From the NCBI GenBank assembly GCA_913056495.1, contig CAJXMO010000004.1:186001-250000 (forward strand): a stretch of 64,000 nt of DNA. Direction: 5' to 3'. Below the pieces are notes generated by a model. It had not been told where the DNA came from, ran no database searches, and was given only the letters and a program-made list of their open reading frames with translations. Made by a program: the position numbers and the translations under genes. Source of the DNA: an uncultured Alteromonadaceae bacterium. GTDB taxonomy: Bacteria > Pseudomonadota > Gammaproteobacteria > Enterobacterales > Alteromonadaceae. Of the stretch, positions 10,814 to 20,223 are shown one piece after another (position 1 is the first letter of the stretch; every line of letters begins with the position of its first letter).

Positions 10814-11245
10814 TTGATTTATCAAATCGCTTATTGGAGTAAAGCCAGTCTGCCAATGAGCCAAAGCGAACTAAAAAAACTAGAGTTGCAATGCCTGTCG
10901 AATAATCAAGGCAGCGACGTGACCGGCTACCTACTATACGGGCACCATACCTTTTTTCAGTTTATCGAAGGGCCATACAAAGCAGTCCAAGCTTTGTACC
11001 AAGAGATATTAGGTGATAAACGTCATTTTGATGTCAAAAAAATTGGTGAGTGGTGTATGCCAGAGCGTCAGTTTGCGAATTGGGCAATGGGATTTACTGT
11101 ACTGGATAACCCTGAAGTATATGCAAATTACCATCATTTACTGAATTGGCGTTCAACTGAATTGGTTCATAATAAAGATGCCATGAGAAGGCTGCTGCTT
11201 GAATTTTCGAACCTAGCAGCCCCTATAGATTCAAAAATGATGTAA
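10814..11245 (+). CDS. Stand-alone BLUF blue-light sensor protein
   Basis: A 143-residue protein made of one BLUF (FAD blue-light sensing) domain and a short helical C-terminal extension. Residues expected for the photocycle are present: Tyr7 in AYWSKA, Asn31 in SNNQGSDVTG, Gln49 in FFQFIEG, and Trp90/Met92 in NWAMGF. The start is a TTG at 10814, supported by GGAG six bases upstream and by the first residues matching the start of the BLUF fold. No output domain is attached, so it belongs to the short BLUF class that signals through partner proteins. Partner unknown. It lies behind yfbR on the same strand and faces the MFS gene. Confidence 0.88.
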   Translation: MIYQIAYWSKASLPMSQSELKKLELQCLSNNQGSDVTGYLLYGHHTFFQFIEGPYKAVQALYQEILGDKRHFDVKKIGEWCMPERQFANWAMGFTVLDNPEVYANYHHLLNWRSTELVHNKDAMRRLLLEFSNLAAPIDSKMM

Positions 11246-11258
11246 TCTCCCGCTCAGA

Positions 11259-12419
11259 CTAATTCTGATGCTGATTTAAAAACAGCCAGGCTATCAATGC
11301 TGAAATCAACACACAAGTGCCTGAAAGTAAATAGGTTTGTTGCTGAATATACTGCCAGCTATATCCGGATAAAAAGTTTCCGACTGCCCCGCCGACGCCA
11401 TAAGATAATGACAAATAAAGGGCCTGTCCTTTCGCCTGGCTTTGGTTTGGAAACTCTTTGTGAATAAATTTTTGAGACGCAACATGATATAGTCCATAAC
11501 TAAACGCATGGATCAACTGAATCATCAATAAAACAAAAACTTGTTCACCCCAAAGCCCTAACGCAAACCAGCGAAACGCCGTAATTGCCAGACAAAATAC
11601 AAATAAAGTTTTTAAATTAAAATGGTTTAAAATGCGACCTGAAATTAAAAATATGCCAATTTCAGCAATCACACCAAGGGCTATCATCATCCCGATTTGA
11701 TAACCTGTGTAGCCGAGCGACTGCAGGTGAATTGAGAAAAAACCATAATAGGCTGCAAAACTCATTTGCAGTAAAAATGAGCAAAGTAGAAAAATTTGAA
11801 CCGGACGCTGTTTGAGTTTATCTCTGACTTTTATCTGCCGGTTTTTAGTATCACTCACAGGCACCACTTTTGGCAGTCGGAATGTGGATGCGAGCAGTAA
11901 TGCTAATAAGAGCAAGGTAAAACCTTCGATACTTTTAACAATACCAAATATTTCAAATAACCAGCCTGCAATAATAACCAGACAAATAAAGCTGACGCTC
12001 CCCCAAAGCCGGACATAACTGTAAGCCGTTGAATCCCCTTTTAAAATAAACTGAGTAACAGCTTCCAGCTGTGGCATAACAGCTGACCAGAAAAAAGCGA
12101 AGCCACCTAAACTAAGCAATAATACCCAATGCTGGTGGCCAATGAGAAAAATCAGACTAAATGAGATAAGTGCAAATAAGCAACCGAGCTGAATGTTTTT
12201 TTCAGGACTGTTTTTAAAAAAACGAATATTGGCCCAAATACTCGGGCCAGCCACTCGTCCAACCGTCATCACAGCCAGCACCACACCAATCAGACTGGGC
12301 GGCAGTGACAAGCTGTGCAAATATAACCCCAAATAATTCGAGACTATGCCTAAAATCGTAAAGTAGGCGAAATAGACTTGCGAAAGTCTTGCTTTATTCG
12401 AATTAATTAACGGTTGCAT
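11259..12419 (-). CDS. MFS transporter, HcaT/3-phenylpropionate permease-like
   Basis: Twelve-TM major facilitator protein of 386 aa resembling the HcaT (MFS_1-like) group. Family-like stretches are YFAYFTILGIVSNYLGLYL at the N-terminus, YSYVRLWGSVSFI before TM5, AAYYGFFSIHLQSLGYTG after the central loop, and YGVGGAVGNFLSGY late in the protein. The substrate cannot be read from the sequence; the position next to aroC does not fix it. It starts 9 bases after the aroC stop on the same strand, so it is the distal gene of a prmB-aroC-MFS unit. Confidence 0.8.
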   Translation of the reverse strand: MQPLINSNKARLSQVYFAYFTILGIVSNYLGLYLHSLSLPPSLIGVVLAVMTVGRVAGPSIWANIRFFKNSPEKNIQLGCLFALISFSLIFLIGHQHWVLLLSLGGFAFFWSAVMPQLEAVTQFILKGDSTAYSYVRLWGSVSFICLVIIAGWLFEIFGIVKSIEGFTLLLLALLLASTFRLPKVVPVSDTKNRQIKVRDKLKQRPVQIFLLCSFLLQMSFAAYYGFFSIHLQSLGYTGYQIGMMIALGVIAEIGIFLISGRILNHFNLKTLFVFCLAITAFRWFALGLWGEQVFVLLMIQLIHAFSYGLYHVASQKFIHKEFPNQSQAKGQALYLSLSYGVGGAVGNFLSGYSWQYIQQQTYLLSGTCVLISALIAWLFLNQHQN

Positions 12420-12428
12420 TAACTACAA

Positions 12429-13523
12429 TTATTTTTTGGCAATATCAGGAGTTTGGGTTGATACATCTGCATTTTGTGCACTATGGCGTAGCAAATGATC
12501 CATTAAGGTAATGGCTAACATAGCTTCAGCAATCGGTACCGCTCGAATACCCACACAAGGATCATGACGGCCTTTAGTGACGACTTCCATACTATTACCG
12601 TTCACATCAATGGTTTCGCCCGGTATCGAGATACTGGAAGTCGGTTTTAATGCAATACTTGCCACAATATCCTGACCGGTTGAAATACCACCTAAAATAC
12701 CACCTGCATTATTAGAGGTAAAACCATCAGGCGTCATCATATCTCTGTGCTCAGTACCTTTTTGTTCAACGCAATCAAATCCAGCACCAATCTCTACACC
12801 CTTAACGGCATTGATGCTCATCAGTGAATGTGCAATTTCAGCATCGAGACGATCAAATACAGGTTCACCCAGACCAACAGGTACATTTTGGGCAACGACT
12901 GTCACTTTGGCACCTACCGAATCGCCTGCTTTTTTCAAATCACGCATATATTGATCAAGCGCATCCAATTTGCTTTCATCCGGGAAGAAAAAGGGGTTCT
13001 GCTCAACAAAGTCCCAGTTGATTTGTTCAGGTTTAATCGGACCAAGTTGAGATAAATAACCTTTTATTTCAATACCATATTTTTGCTTTAAATATTTTTT
13101 CGCTATCGCACCAGCCGCCACTCTCATCGCAGTTTCACGAGCAGAAGATCGGCCACCCCCCCGATAATCACGAATACCGTATTTTTGATGATAAGTATAA
13201 TCAGCATGGCCCGGGCGGAACATGTCTTTTATTTTTGAATAGTCTTGACTGCGCTGATCCGTATTTTCAATGATCATACCAATACTGGTACCTGTCGTTT
13301 GACCTTCAAAAACCCCACTTAAAATGCGTACTTCATCCGCTTCACGTCGCTGGGTCGTATATTTTGAGGTGCCCGGTTTGCGTCTGTCTAAATCAATCTG
13401 CAGATCCGCGGTTGAAATTTCAATACCAGGAGGACAACCATCCACAATACAGCCTAAAGCCGGACCATGGCTTTCTCCAAAAGTCGTGATTGAAAATAAT
13501 TTGCCTATCGTGTTGCCAGACAT
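12429..13523 (-). CDS. aroC: Chorismate synthase
   Basis: Last enzyme of the shikimate pathway; converts EPSP to chorismate using reduced FMN. Diagnostic motifs: [18 protein letters not shown] at the N-terminus, [17 protein letters not shown], the [26 protein letters not shown] block (basic FMN/EPSP-binding region), and [17 protein letters not shown] near the C-terminus. Length 364 aa is normal. AGAGG precedes the ATG. It follows prmB by 27 bases, as in E. coli, and feeds the trp operon at the window start. Confidence 0.98.
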   Translation of the reverse strand: MSGNTIGKLFSITTFGESHGPALGCIVDGCPPGIEISTADLQIDLDRRKPGTSKYTTQRREADEVRILSGVFEGQTTGTSIGMIIENTDQRSQDYSKIKDMFRPGHADYTYHQKYGIRDYRGGGRSSARETAMRVAAGAIAKKYLKQKYGIEIKGYLSQLGPIKPEQINWDFVEQNPFFFPDESKLDALDQYMRDLKKAGDSVGAKVTVVAQNVPVGLGEPVFDRLDAEIAHSLMSINAVKGVEIGAGFDCVEQKGTEHRDMMTPDGFTSNNAGGILGGISTGQDIVASIALKPTSSISIPGETIDVNGNSMEVVTKGRHDPCVGIRAVPIAEAMLAITLMDHLLRHSAQNADVSTQTPDIAKK

Positions 13524-13550
13524 TGAATTGCCTCTTAAATTTATAAATTG

Positions 13551-14480
13551 TTATGCGTTAAATGCAGCCTGATGCGCGATTAAACTGGCTTTGTCTATCG
13601 CAAACACCCCATGACCACCAAATTCGAATTCTAACCACTGAAACGGCACTTGTGGGAATGCAGCTTCTAAATGAACCTGACTGTTGCCCACTTCTACAAT
13701 TAAAATGCCATTATCAGTTAAATGTTCACAAGCCTCTGCCAGTATAGTTCGAACGATATCCAATCCGTCAAAACCAGCCGCAAGACCTAATTCAGGTTCA
13801 TGTCGGAATTCATCCGGTAAATCATCCATATCTTCCTGATCAACATACGGCGGGTTGCTGACAATTAAATCATATTGCTGGTTGTCTAAACCAGAAAAGA
13901 CATCAGATTGAATCGGAATCACCTGCTGCCAGAGCCCGTGATGCTCAATATTTGTTTCACACACCTCAAGCGCATCCACTGAAATATCGGCAGCATCAAC
14001 CTCTGCATTTGGAAAAGCGTACGCACAGGCAATCGCAATACATCCACTGCCGGTACACAGGTCTAAGACTCTGTGAACCGAATCCGGGTTAATTAAACTT
14101 GAGAACTGCTGCTGAATTAATTCTGAAATAGGTGAACGCGGCACTAAAACTCGCTCATCCACATAAAAAGGTAAATCACAGAATTGGGCATGATTCGTAA
14201 TATATGCAAGTGGCTTTTGTTCATTAATACGTTGCTTTGCCCATTGTATAATCACTTCTTTTTCAAGCGAAGTTAACTTGGCCCGGTCAAGCACTTCTGA
14301 GCGTTCAAATGGCAGATGAAGCGCCTGAAAAACCAAACTATATGCTTCGTCCCAGGCATTATTAGTCCCATGACCAAAATATACATCAGCCTGGTTAAAA
14401 CAAGATACAATCCAACGAACAAAGTCAAAAATGGTTTCCAGCTCTGTTTGTGCTACTTCGTATTGTTTGTCATCAATCAT
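13551..14480 (-). CDS. prmB: Ribosomal protein uL3 glutamine N5-methyltransferase
   Basis: SAM-dependent methyltransferase that modifies a glutamine of ribosomal protein L3. It carries VDERVLVPRSPISELI, the SAM-binding LDLCTGSGCIAIACA and the catalytic NPPYVDQEDM, plus the substrate-loop sequence EFRHEPELGLAAG typical of PrmB rather than PrmC. The frame is open to 14555, but the ATG at 14480 matches the E. coli N-terminus and leaves space for a promoter shared with the divergent smrB. No strong ribosome-binding site precedes that ATG, so the exact start is less sure than the function. Confidence 0.95.
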   Translation of the reverse strand: MIDDKQYEVAQTELETIFDFVRWIVSCFNQADVYFGHGTNNAWDEAYSLVFQALHLPFERSEVLDRAKLTSLEKEVIIQWAKQRINEQKPLAYITNHAQFCDLPFYVDERVLVPRSPISELIQQQFSSLINPDSVHRVLDLCTGSGCIAIACAYAFPNAEVDAADISVDALEVCETNIEHHGLWQQVIPIQSDVFSGLDNQQYDLIVSNPPYVDQEDMDDLPDEFRHEPELGLAAGFDGLDIVRTILAEACEHLTDNGILIVEVGNSQVHLEAAFPQVPFQWLEFEFGGHGVFAIDKASLIAHQAAFNA

Positions 14481-14539
14481 TGATATGTTTAGTCTGAATT
14501 TAGATAATAGCCCCACATTGTACACCAGATTCGAAGAAA

Positions 14540-15082
14540 ATGACTGATAAATCACACCCGGAAAACGAAGATTTTGATTTTTTTACGCAAGCTATGGCTG
14601 GTGTGAAACGCATACAACAAGATAAAGTTGAGCCGGAACGTTTAAAAAAACCGCAAAAGCCAAAAAAAGAAATTGAAAAACAAGCAGTGCAAACTGCAAA
14701 CTTTTATTTTTCGGATAATTTTGTACCTTATTTTGATCCAGCAAAACCTTTGCAATATGTGCAAGATGGCTATCCGAGCTTTCTGGCCAAACAACTTCGT
14801 CGGGGACTGTTTTATCCTGAGTTAATTTTAGATTTACACGGCTTAACTCAAGCAAATGCAAAATTAGAGATTGCAGCCCTGATTAATGAGGCAAAACAAC
14901 AACATGTTGCTTGTGTTTGTGTAGTACATGGTTTAGGCACGGGTATTTTAAAACAAAAAACCCCCGACTGGCTGGTGCAGCATCCGTCTGTCATTGCAAT
15001 TCATCAGGCCCCGCTTGAATGGGGAGGCGATGGTGCAGTTTTGATTTTACTGGATGTGGGTCAGGACTTTATTCAAGTTTAG
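14540..15082 (+). CDS. smrB: Smr-domain endonuclease SmrB (ribosome rescue)
   Basis: SmrB cleaves mRNA at collided ribosomes in E. coli. This 180-aa protein has the same plan: an N-terminal helical extension (FFTQAMAGVKRIQQDKV), a linker with YFSDNFVPYF, and a C-terminal Smr domain with LDLHGLTQANAKLEI and VVHGLGTGILKQKTPDWL. The HGxGxG loop is intact. It is divergent from prmB, the same neighbour as in E. coli, and convergent with sixA, whose stop lies 8 bases away. Confidence 0.93.
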   Translation: MTDKSHPENEDFDFFTQAMAGVKRIQQDKVEPERLKKPQKPKKEIEKQAVQTANFYFSDNFVPYFDPAKPLQYVQDGYPSFLAKQLRRGLFYPELILDLHGLTQANAKLEIAALINEAKQQHVACVCVVHGLGTGILKQKTPDWLVQHPSVIAIHQAPLEWGGDGAVLILLDVGQDFIQV

Positions 15083-15089
15083 CCAAAGA

Positions 15090-15590
15090 TCAACCAAAAT
15101 GACGGGCTTGATCAACCAAACGTGTACTCAGTTCAGATGGTGAAACCATAGTTAACAAACTGCCTTTAATTTGCGACTCGTTAATATCAATTAATGCAGT
15201 TGAACCCGTTGCAAATAAGGGGCAGGTTTCGGCAACAAACTCATCCACTAAAAAGCAGACTAAAGGTAAGTGAGAAATCACAATCACTTTTTCCAGTCCC
15301 TGACTGTAGGCCTTGATCAGACAGGCAGAGTTTTCAGGATCACTATCTGGCGTTAATTCAGGTAAGACTTCCGTTTTTTTAGCCGATACGCCTTGCTTTT
15401 GCAGCACATTCCACGTTTGCTGAGCCCGTACAAAAGGGCTGACTAACGCGATATCAAAATCTGAACATTGTTTTGCTATCCACTGCCCTGTAGATTCACA
15501 TTCTTGCTGACCGTTTAAGTTAAGCTGACGCGCACTATCGGGTTTAGTGTCAAATTCAGCTTCCCCGTGACGAACGATATACAATTGCAT
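15090..15590 (-). CDS. sixA: Phosphohistidine phosphatase SixA
   Basis: Small histidine phosphatase (166 aa) that in E. coli dephosphorylates phosphohistidine on phosphotransfer proteins. The RHG triad opens the protein (YIVRHGEAEFD). An SPFVRAQQT segment carries the second Arg, and the late VISHLPLV supplies the second catalytic His. It ends tail-to-tail with smrB. The phospho-partner cannot be deduced from the context. Confidence 0.9.
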   Translation of the reverse strand: MQLYIVRHGEAEFDTKPDSARQLNLNGQQECESTGQWIAKQCSDFDIALVSPFVRAQQTWNVLQKQGVSAKKTEVLPELTPDSDPENSACLIKAYSQGLEKVIVISHLPLVCFLVDEFVAETCPLFATGSTALIDINESQIKGSLLTMVSPSELSTRLVDQARHFG

Positions 15591-15674
15591 AAATAAAAGG
15601 TTCCCACAGCGACCAAATTTTAAAAGTCCACCAATTTAAACTTAAAGTTTGAATTAATTAACTTTATTTAACAA

Positions 15675-15692
15675 AACCAGTGCTCACTGGTT
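15675..15692. promoter_or_regulatory. Perfect 8+8 palindrome in the sixA / protease divergent region
   Basis: AACCAGTG-CT-CACTGGTT is a perfect inverted repeat with a 2-base centre. It sits in the 292-base AT-rich region between two divergent genes (sixA leftward, pitrilysin-like protease rightward). There is no T-run on either side, so it looks more like a dimer-binding operator than a terminator. It does not match an operator I can name. Confidence 0.45.
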
Positions 15693-15882
15693 GCGAATTC
15701 TATTTAGTGGCGTAATATAAGTTAGATTAAACATCTGCCATTTTAAGCTTTATTTTAAAATAAAACACTTATTGAAAAAAATATAGTTAAAACTGCTTAA
15801 ATTTATACATTAATTCCAGAATCACATTGCTTGCTCAAATTAGCCGTATGTAGAGCTTTGTATGCAAAATTAAGGTACATGA

Positions 15883-18654
15883 GTGACTATTATAACAAAA
15901 CCAAATCAGGCTAATTTCAAAAGCGGTCAATTAGAAAATGGATTATCCCTGTTAACGATACAAAGTAACCAGCAAAAAGCAGGGGTTGCTATGGCAGTTA
16001 AGGCTGGTAATTACCAAGATCCTGACGAACATATTGGCTTAGCTCACTTTCTTGAGCATATGCTGTTTTTAGGCACACAATCCCATCCGGAAGAAGGCTT
16101 TCATGCCTATATTGAACAGGCTGGTGGCAAATGCAATGCATGGACAAGTCTTGAATACAGTAACTTTTTTTATGATGTCGCACCTGAACTGTTAGCGGAT
16201 AGTTTAGAACGCTTCAGTGAACTGTTTACCTGTCCTTTATTTGCAGCTAAATGGATAGAAAAAGAAATAAATGCGATCGATTCTGAGTTCAATTTAAAAA
16301 TAAATGACGATATTCGCCGGTTACATGAAGTCCATAAAGAAACCAGTAACCCGAACCATCCTTTTTCGCGCTTTACAACAGGCAATAAAGAAACCTTAAA
16401 TGCCTCAAGTGAAGCACTGCAACAAGCATTATTTCAATTTTTTAAACAGCATTATGTTGGCGAAAACCTTTGTTTAGTTATCGTCAGTCCGTTCGACTGT
16501 GAAAGCACTTACCAAAAGGCCCAGACATTATTTGCCAATGTCAGTGATACACCAGCTGCGACGCCAGATTACCCAAAAGCACTTTATTTACCTGAGCAAT
16601 TAGGTATTCAGCTCAATATTCATTCTCATAAAATTGCAAACAGGCTTATCTTATCTTTTCCAGTACCCAGTGAAGAAAAACAAAGCCTGGCTAAAAGCCT
16701 GACTTACATTAGCTGTATCTTCGGTCACGAAGGCTCAGGCAGTTTATTATCCGGTCTTAAAAAACTTAATTTTGCAACCTCTTTAACGGCTGGCGGTGGC
16801 GTTGATAATGAAACCACACAAGATTTTAATATCAGTATTCAACTGACCCAACATGGCATAGATAACCTTGAAGCTGTTTGTACTGAAATATTCGGTTATA
16901 TTAATTTTGTAAAACACCAGAGTTACCAACCTCATATTTATCAGGAAAAGCAACTACTGAGTGAGCTCGCCGACCGCTATCAGGACACAATAAAATCAAT
17001 AGATCTGGCCAGTCAAACTGCATTAAAACTTCATTATTACCCACCAGAAAAGGTATTTATTGCAGACTATGCAATGACAGGCATGGATCCAGACTGGCTC
17101 GAAAAAACCTATCAGGCGTTGTCTCCGGATAATTTAAGGTTAGTGGTGTTAAACCAACAACCAGAGCAGGAAAACGTATCCCGTTATTATAAAGTACCTT
17201 ACAGTTTAAAACCTTTATCTGCGGACGCTAAAGCCAACTGGAACCGAGCAAGCTGCATTGAACATTATCAGCTCCCGGTAGAAAATCCGTATCTCCCGGC
17301 AGCAAACATGAGTGTGCCACCTAGACCTTCTTATGATGACAAGCCACAAAAATTAATTAATGAGAAAGCGGCCACTGTTTGGTTCAAGCAAGATCAAAGA
17401 GCGAATGCGCCTCACGGCCATATTTATATTTCGTTAGATTTGCCCAATAGTCAGGGCAATTTGAAAAAAATTGCCATGACGCGTTTATTCATAGAATTGT
17501 TTATGGATGATATTGCAGAAGAGAACTATCCGGCTATCGCTGCTGGCCTGCACTATCAGATTTCACCACACCAGGCTGGCATGACAATTCATATCTCTGG
17601 CTACGCAGAAAAACAGGCGGACTTTGCCGAAAAATTATTGAAGCAATTAAGCTTACGCCGGTTTACTGAATCTAACTTTAATAATATTAAACAAACAACA
17701 CTCACAAGTTGGTACAACAACAGTCATATAAAACCGGCCAATCAGCTATTTAAGCAACTCACTTACATGATTCAGAATAACCAATACGCTTATCCGGATC
17801 TGGCTGACAGTATCAGCACACTCAGCTTTAGTGAGTTTGCCGAGTTCAGCGTGCATTTGTTTGAACGAGCAAATCTGGAAGCTTATATTGCAGGAAACTG
17901 GGATATCACCCAAGCTCTGCCTCTGGCTGACAACATCAGTAAAATTTTGTTTCAGCGCTCCAAACCCTGTAGTGAAGTTACCCGTCGGGTTTATCAGTTA
18001 ACCGAGTCGGTTGAGCTGTTTCATATGCTGACCCCCCATCAGGGCGTTTGTGTGGTTAACTATTTTCAGGCAACACAAATCAGCGAACTGTCAGTCGCTC
18101 AGTTCATGTTAGTCACTGAGTTATTATCTCCCATTAGTTTTCAGTTTTTACGAACGGAAAAGCAGTTAGGTTATATGGTTGGCTGTGCTTATTTTCCCAT
18201 AAACCGATGTCCGGGTATCGTCATCTATGTTCAGTCCAATACACATCCAGTTGACAATATTCAAATGGCAATTGAGCAAATGTTGTCAGACTTGCCTGAA
18301 TATTTGACCCAACTCGAAGAAGATGACTGGAATCATATTAAACAAGCACTTATCTATCATTTAGCTGCCAAACAAAACAACCTGGCGACCAGTGCACAAA
18401 ATGACTGGATGTCTATTGGCTTAAAAGATACCGATTTCAGACGTCAGACATTAATTTGTAGCAGAATTGAACAAATTTCACTGGATGAAATAAAAGCTTT
18501 TGTACATCAACTGGTCACTGAATCAGAGCAAAATAGACGATTAATTTTAACCGCTGCACCGGAAAGCTCCGAAGGTTTAATCTCAGATAAACCTATGGAT
18601 TCACTTGATATAATTAAACAATTTCAAGCAAGTGCACAACAAATTGAACTATAG
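15883..18654 (+). CDS. Pitrilysin-like M16 insulinase family metallopeptidase
   Basis: Large zinc peptidase (923 aa) with the full M16A layout. The inverted zinc motif HxxEH is at His55-Glu58-His59 in LAHFLEHMLFLGT, with the third-ligand region EKEINAIDSEF near residue 130. Middle and C-terminal M16 domains follow, including LRTEKQLGYMVGCAYFP, a hallmark of pitrilysin/insulysin. E. coli PtrA has a signal peptide; this one does not, so it is predicted to be cytoplasmic. The start is a GTG at 15883 with AAGG about seven bases upstream. An ATG four bases earlier is in another frame and stops quickly. Probably degrades peptides of moderate size. Confidence 0.9.
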   Translation: MTIITKPNQANFKSGQLENGLSLLTIQSNQQKAGVAMAVKAGNYQDPDEHIGLAHFLEHMLFLGTQSHPEEGFHAYIEQAGGKCNAWTSLEYSNFFYDVAPELLADSLERFSELFTCPLFAAKWIEKEINAIDSEFNLKINDDIRRLHEVHKETSNPNHPFSRFTTGNKETLNASSEALQQALFQFFKQHYVGENLCLVIVSPFDCESTYQKAQTLFANVSDTPAATPDYPKALYLPEQLGIQLNIHSHKIANRLILSFPVPSEEKQSLAKSLTYISCIFGHEGSGSLLSGLKKLNFATSLTAGGGVDNETTQDFNISIQLTQHGIDNLEAVCTEIFGYINFVKHQSYQPHIYQEKQLLSELADRYQDTIKSIDLASQTALKLHYYPPEKVFIADYAMTGMDPDWLEKTYQALSPDNLRLVVLNQQPEQENVSRYYKVPYSLKPLSADAKANWNRASCIEHYQLPVENPYLPAANMSVPPRPSYDDKPQKLINEKAATVWFKQDQRANAPHGHIYISLDLPNSQGNLKKIAMTRLFIELFMDDIAEENYPAIAAGLHYQISPHQAGMTIHISGYAEKQADFAEKLLKQLSLRRFTESNFNNIKQTTLTSWYNNSHIKPANQLFKQLTYMIQNNQYAYPDLADSISTLSFSEFAEFSVHLFERANLEAYIAGNWDITQALPLADNISKILFQRSKPCSEVTRRVYQLTESVELFHMLTPHQGVCVVNYFQATQISELSVAQFMLVTELLSPISFQFLRTEKQLGYMVGCAYFPINRCPGIVIYVQSNTHPVDNIQMAIEQMLSDLPEYLTQLEEDDWNHIKQALIYHLAAKQNNLATSAQNDWMSIGLKDTDFRRQTLICSRIEQISLDEIKAFVHQLVTESEQNRRLILTAAPESSEGLISDKPMDSLDIIKQFQASAQQIEL

Positions 18655-18697
18655 TGTGATTTTTAGCGGATAATATTCTTGCTCAGCTACTGTTAGC

Positions 18698-18722
18698 CGC
18701 GATTAATTCAGTTATAATCGCG
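18698..18722 (+). terminator. Hairpin after the protease gene overlapping the likely rimO -10
   Basis: CGCGATTA, a 9-base loop and TAATCGCG form an 8-bp stem followed three bases later by a short T-run, so it can terminate the protease transcript. The right arm also contains TATAAT (18713-18718) with a GC-rich stretch after it, a plausible -10 for rimO. No good -35 is seen at the right distance. Confidence 0.45.
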
Positions 18723-18755
18723 CCAGTTTTTAATCAAATAGCTAGTGCCGAGTAA

Positions 18756-20168
18756 ATGACTGTCAAAACTTTCCAGCCAGAATTAACTGAAAATGCAACC
18801 ACCACACTCAATACGCCTAATAAAACCTTGGCTCAACATCAAAGCGAGCAAGCCGCTTCGGGCTCAAAAATCGGCTTTGTATCACTTGGTTGTCCAAAAA
18901 ACCTGGTTGATTCCGAGCGAATTTTAACTCAGTTAAGAACTGAAGGTTACGACGTTGTACCAAGTTATGACGATGCGGACATGGTCATTGTTAATACCTG
19001 TGGTTTTATTGACTCAGCAGTACAGGAATCACTCGATACCATAGGCGAAGCACTGGCAGAAAACGGTAAAGTTCTAGTTACAGGCTGCCTAGGCGCCAAA
19101 GAAGACGAGATTAAAGAAGTATACCCGAATGTCTTGGGCATTACCGGCCCGCATGCGTATGAAAATGTTCTGACACAAGTGCATCAGCATGTCCCTAAAC
19201 CCGAGCATAACCCGTTTTTAAACCTGGTTCCGGATCAGGGTGTTAAGCTCACCCCTAAACATTATGCTTATTTAAAAATATCGGAAGGCTGTAATCACAG
19301 ATGTACCTTCTGCATTATCCCTTCAATGCGCGGCGATTTAGACTCGCGTCCAATTGGCGATGTCCTTAATGAAGCTAAACGCTTAGCAGATGCTGGGGTA
19401 AAAGAACTATTAGTGATCTCGCAAGATACCTCGGCCTATGGCGTGGATACTAAAGGCAAAACCTCTTTCTGGGACGGCATGCCGCTTAAAACTAACTTTT
19501 TAAGTTTATGTGAGCAATTAGGTAAACTCGGTATCTGGGTTCGTTTGCATTATGTTTACCCCTACCCGCATGTTGATGATGTGATTCCGTTAATGGCACA
19601 AGGCAAAGTATTACCTTATTTGGATATCCCTTTCCAGCATGCCAGTAAACGAATCTTAAAATTAATGAAACGTCCGGGTAATACAGATAAAGTATTGGAG
19701 CGCATTAAAAAATGGCGCGAAATCTGTCCGGAATTAGTCATTCGTTCAACCTTTATTGTTGGTTTTCCGGGTGAAACAGAAGCAGAGTTTGAAGAACTGC
19801 TTGAATTTTTAAAAGAAGCCCAACTTGACAGAGTTGGCTGTTTTAAATACTCGCCGGTAGAAGGCGCTGCCGCAAACGAATTGCCAGACCCGGTTTCAGA
19901 AGAAGTGAAAGAAGAACGCTTCCATCGTTTTATGCAACTTCAGCAAGCAATCAGCACCGAGCGTCTGGCACAGCGCGTCGGCCATACTTACGATATTTTA
20001 ATTGATGAAGTTGATGAAGAAGGTGCAATCGGCCGCTGCTTTGCTGACGCGCCTGAAATTGATGGTTTAGTTTATATAAATGATGAAACTGAACTTAAAG
20101 TCGGTGAAATTGTGAAAGCCAAAATCATCGCATCTGATGAATATGATTTATGGGCTGAGCTGGTTTAA
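18756..20168 (+). CDS. rimO: Ribosomal protein uS12 methylthiotransferase RimO
   Basis: Radical-SAM methylthiotransferase that modifies an aspartate of ribosomal protein S12 and carries two 4Fe-4S clusters. The N-terminal UPF0004 domain has [15 protein letters not shown] and further cysteines in NTCGFID and TGCLGAKE. The radical-SAM CxxxCxxC is in [17 protein letters not shown], and a C-terminal TRAM domain ends the protein. Compared with E. coli RimO it has about 30 extra polar residues at the N-terminus; the next ATG-like position is not better supported. Monocistronic, facing the MTHFR-like gene. Confidence 0.96.
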   Translation: MTVKTFQPELTENATTTLNTPNKTLAQHQSEQAASGSKIGFVSLGCPKNLVDSERILTQLRTEGYDVVPSYDDADMVIVNTCGFIDSAVQESLDTIGEALAENGKVLVTGCLGAKEDEIKEVYPNVLGITGPHAYENVLTQVHQHVPKPEHNPFLNLVPDQGVKLTPKHYAYLKISEGCNHRCTFCIIPSMRGDLDSRPIGDVLNEAKRLADAGVKELLVISQDTSAYGVDTKGKTSFWDGMPLKTNFLSLCEQLGKLGIWVRLHYVYPYPHVDDVIPLMAQGKVLPYLDIPFQHASKRILKLMKRPGNTDKVLERIKKWREICPELVIRSTFIVGFPGETEAEFEELLEFLKEAQLDRVGCFKYSPVEGAAANELPDPVSEEVKEERFHRFMQLQQAISTERLAQRVGHTYDILIDEVDEEGAIGRCFADAPEIDGLVYINDETELKVGEIVKAKIIASDEYDLWAELV

Positions 20169-20175
20169 CAATCTG

Positions 20176-20211
20176 ATTAACTGTGCGATATCTACTCATC
20201 GCACAGTTAAT
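20176..20211. terminator. Long hairpin between convergent genes
   Basis: A perfect 14-bp stem (ATTAACTGTGCGAT / ATCGCACAGTTAAT) with an 8-base loop sits between rimO and the convergent MTHFR-like gene. It lacks a T-run, so it may act with Rho or as an mRNA 3'-end stabiliser. The 10-base word TGGTTTAACA flanks it on both sides at 20161 and 20211. Confidence 0.55.
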
Positions 20212-20223
20212 GGTTTAACAAAG

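Noticed and set aside
15879..15911. ATG four bases before the chosen GTG of the pitrilysin-like gene
   Set aside because: It is in a different frame and reaches a stop after eleven codons.
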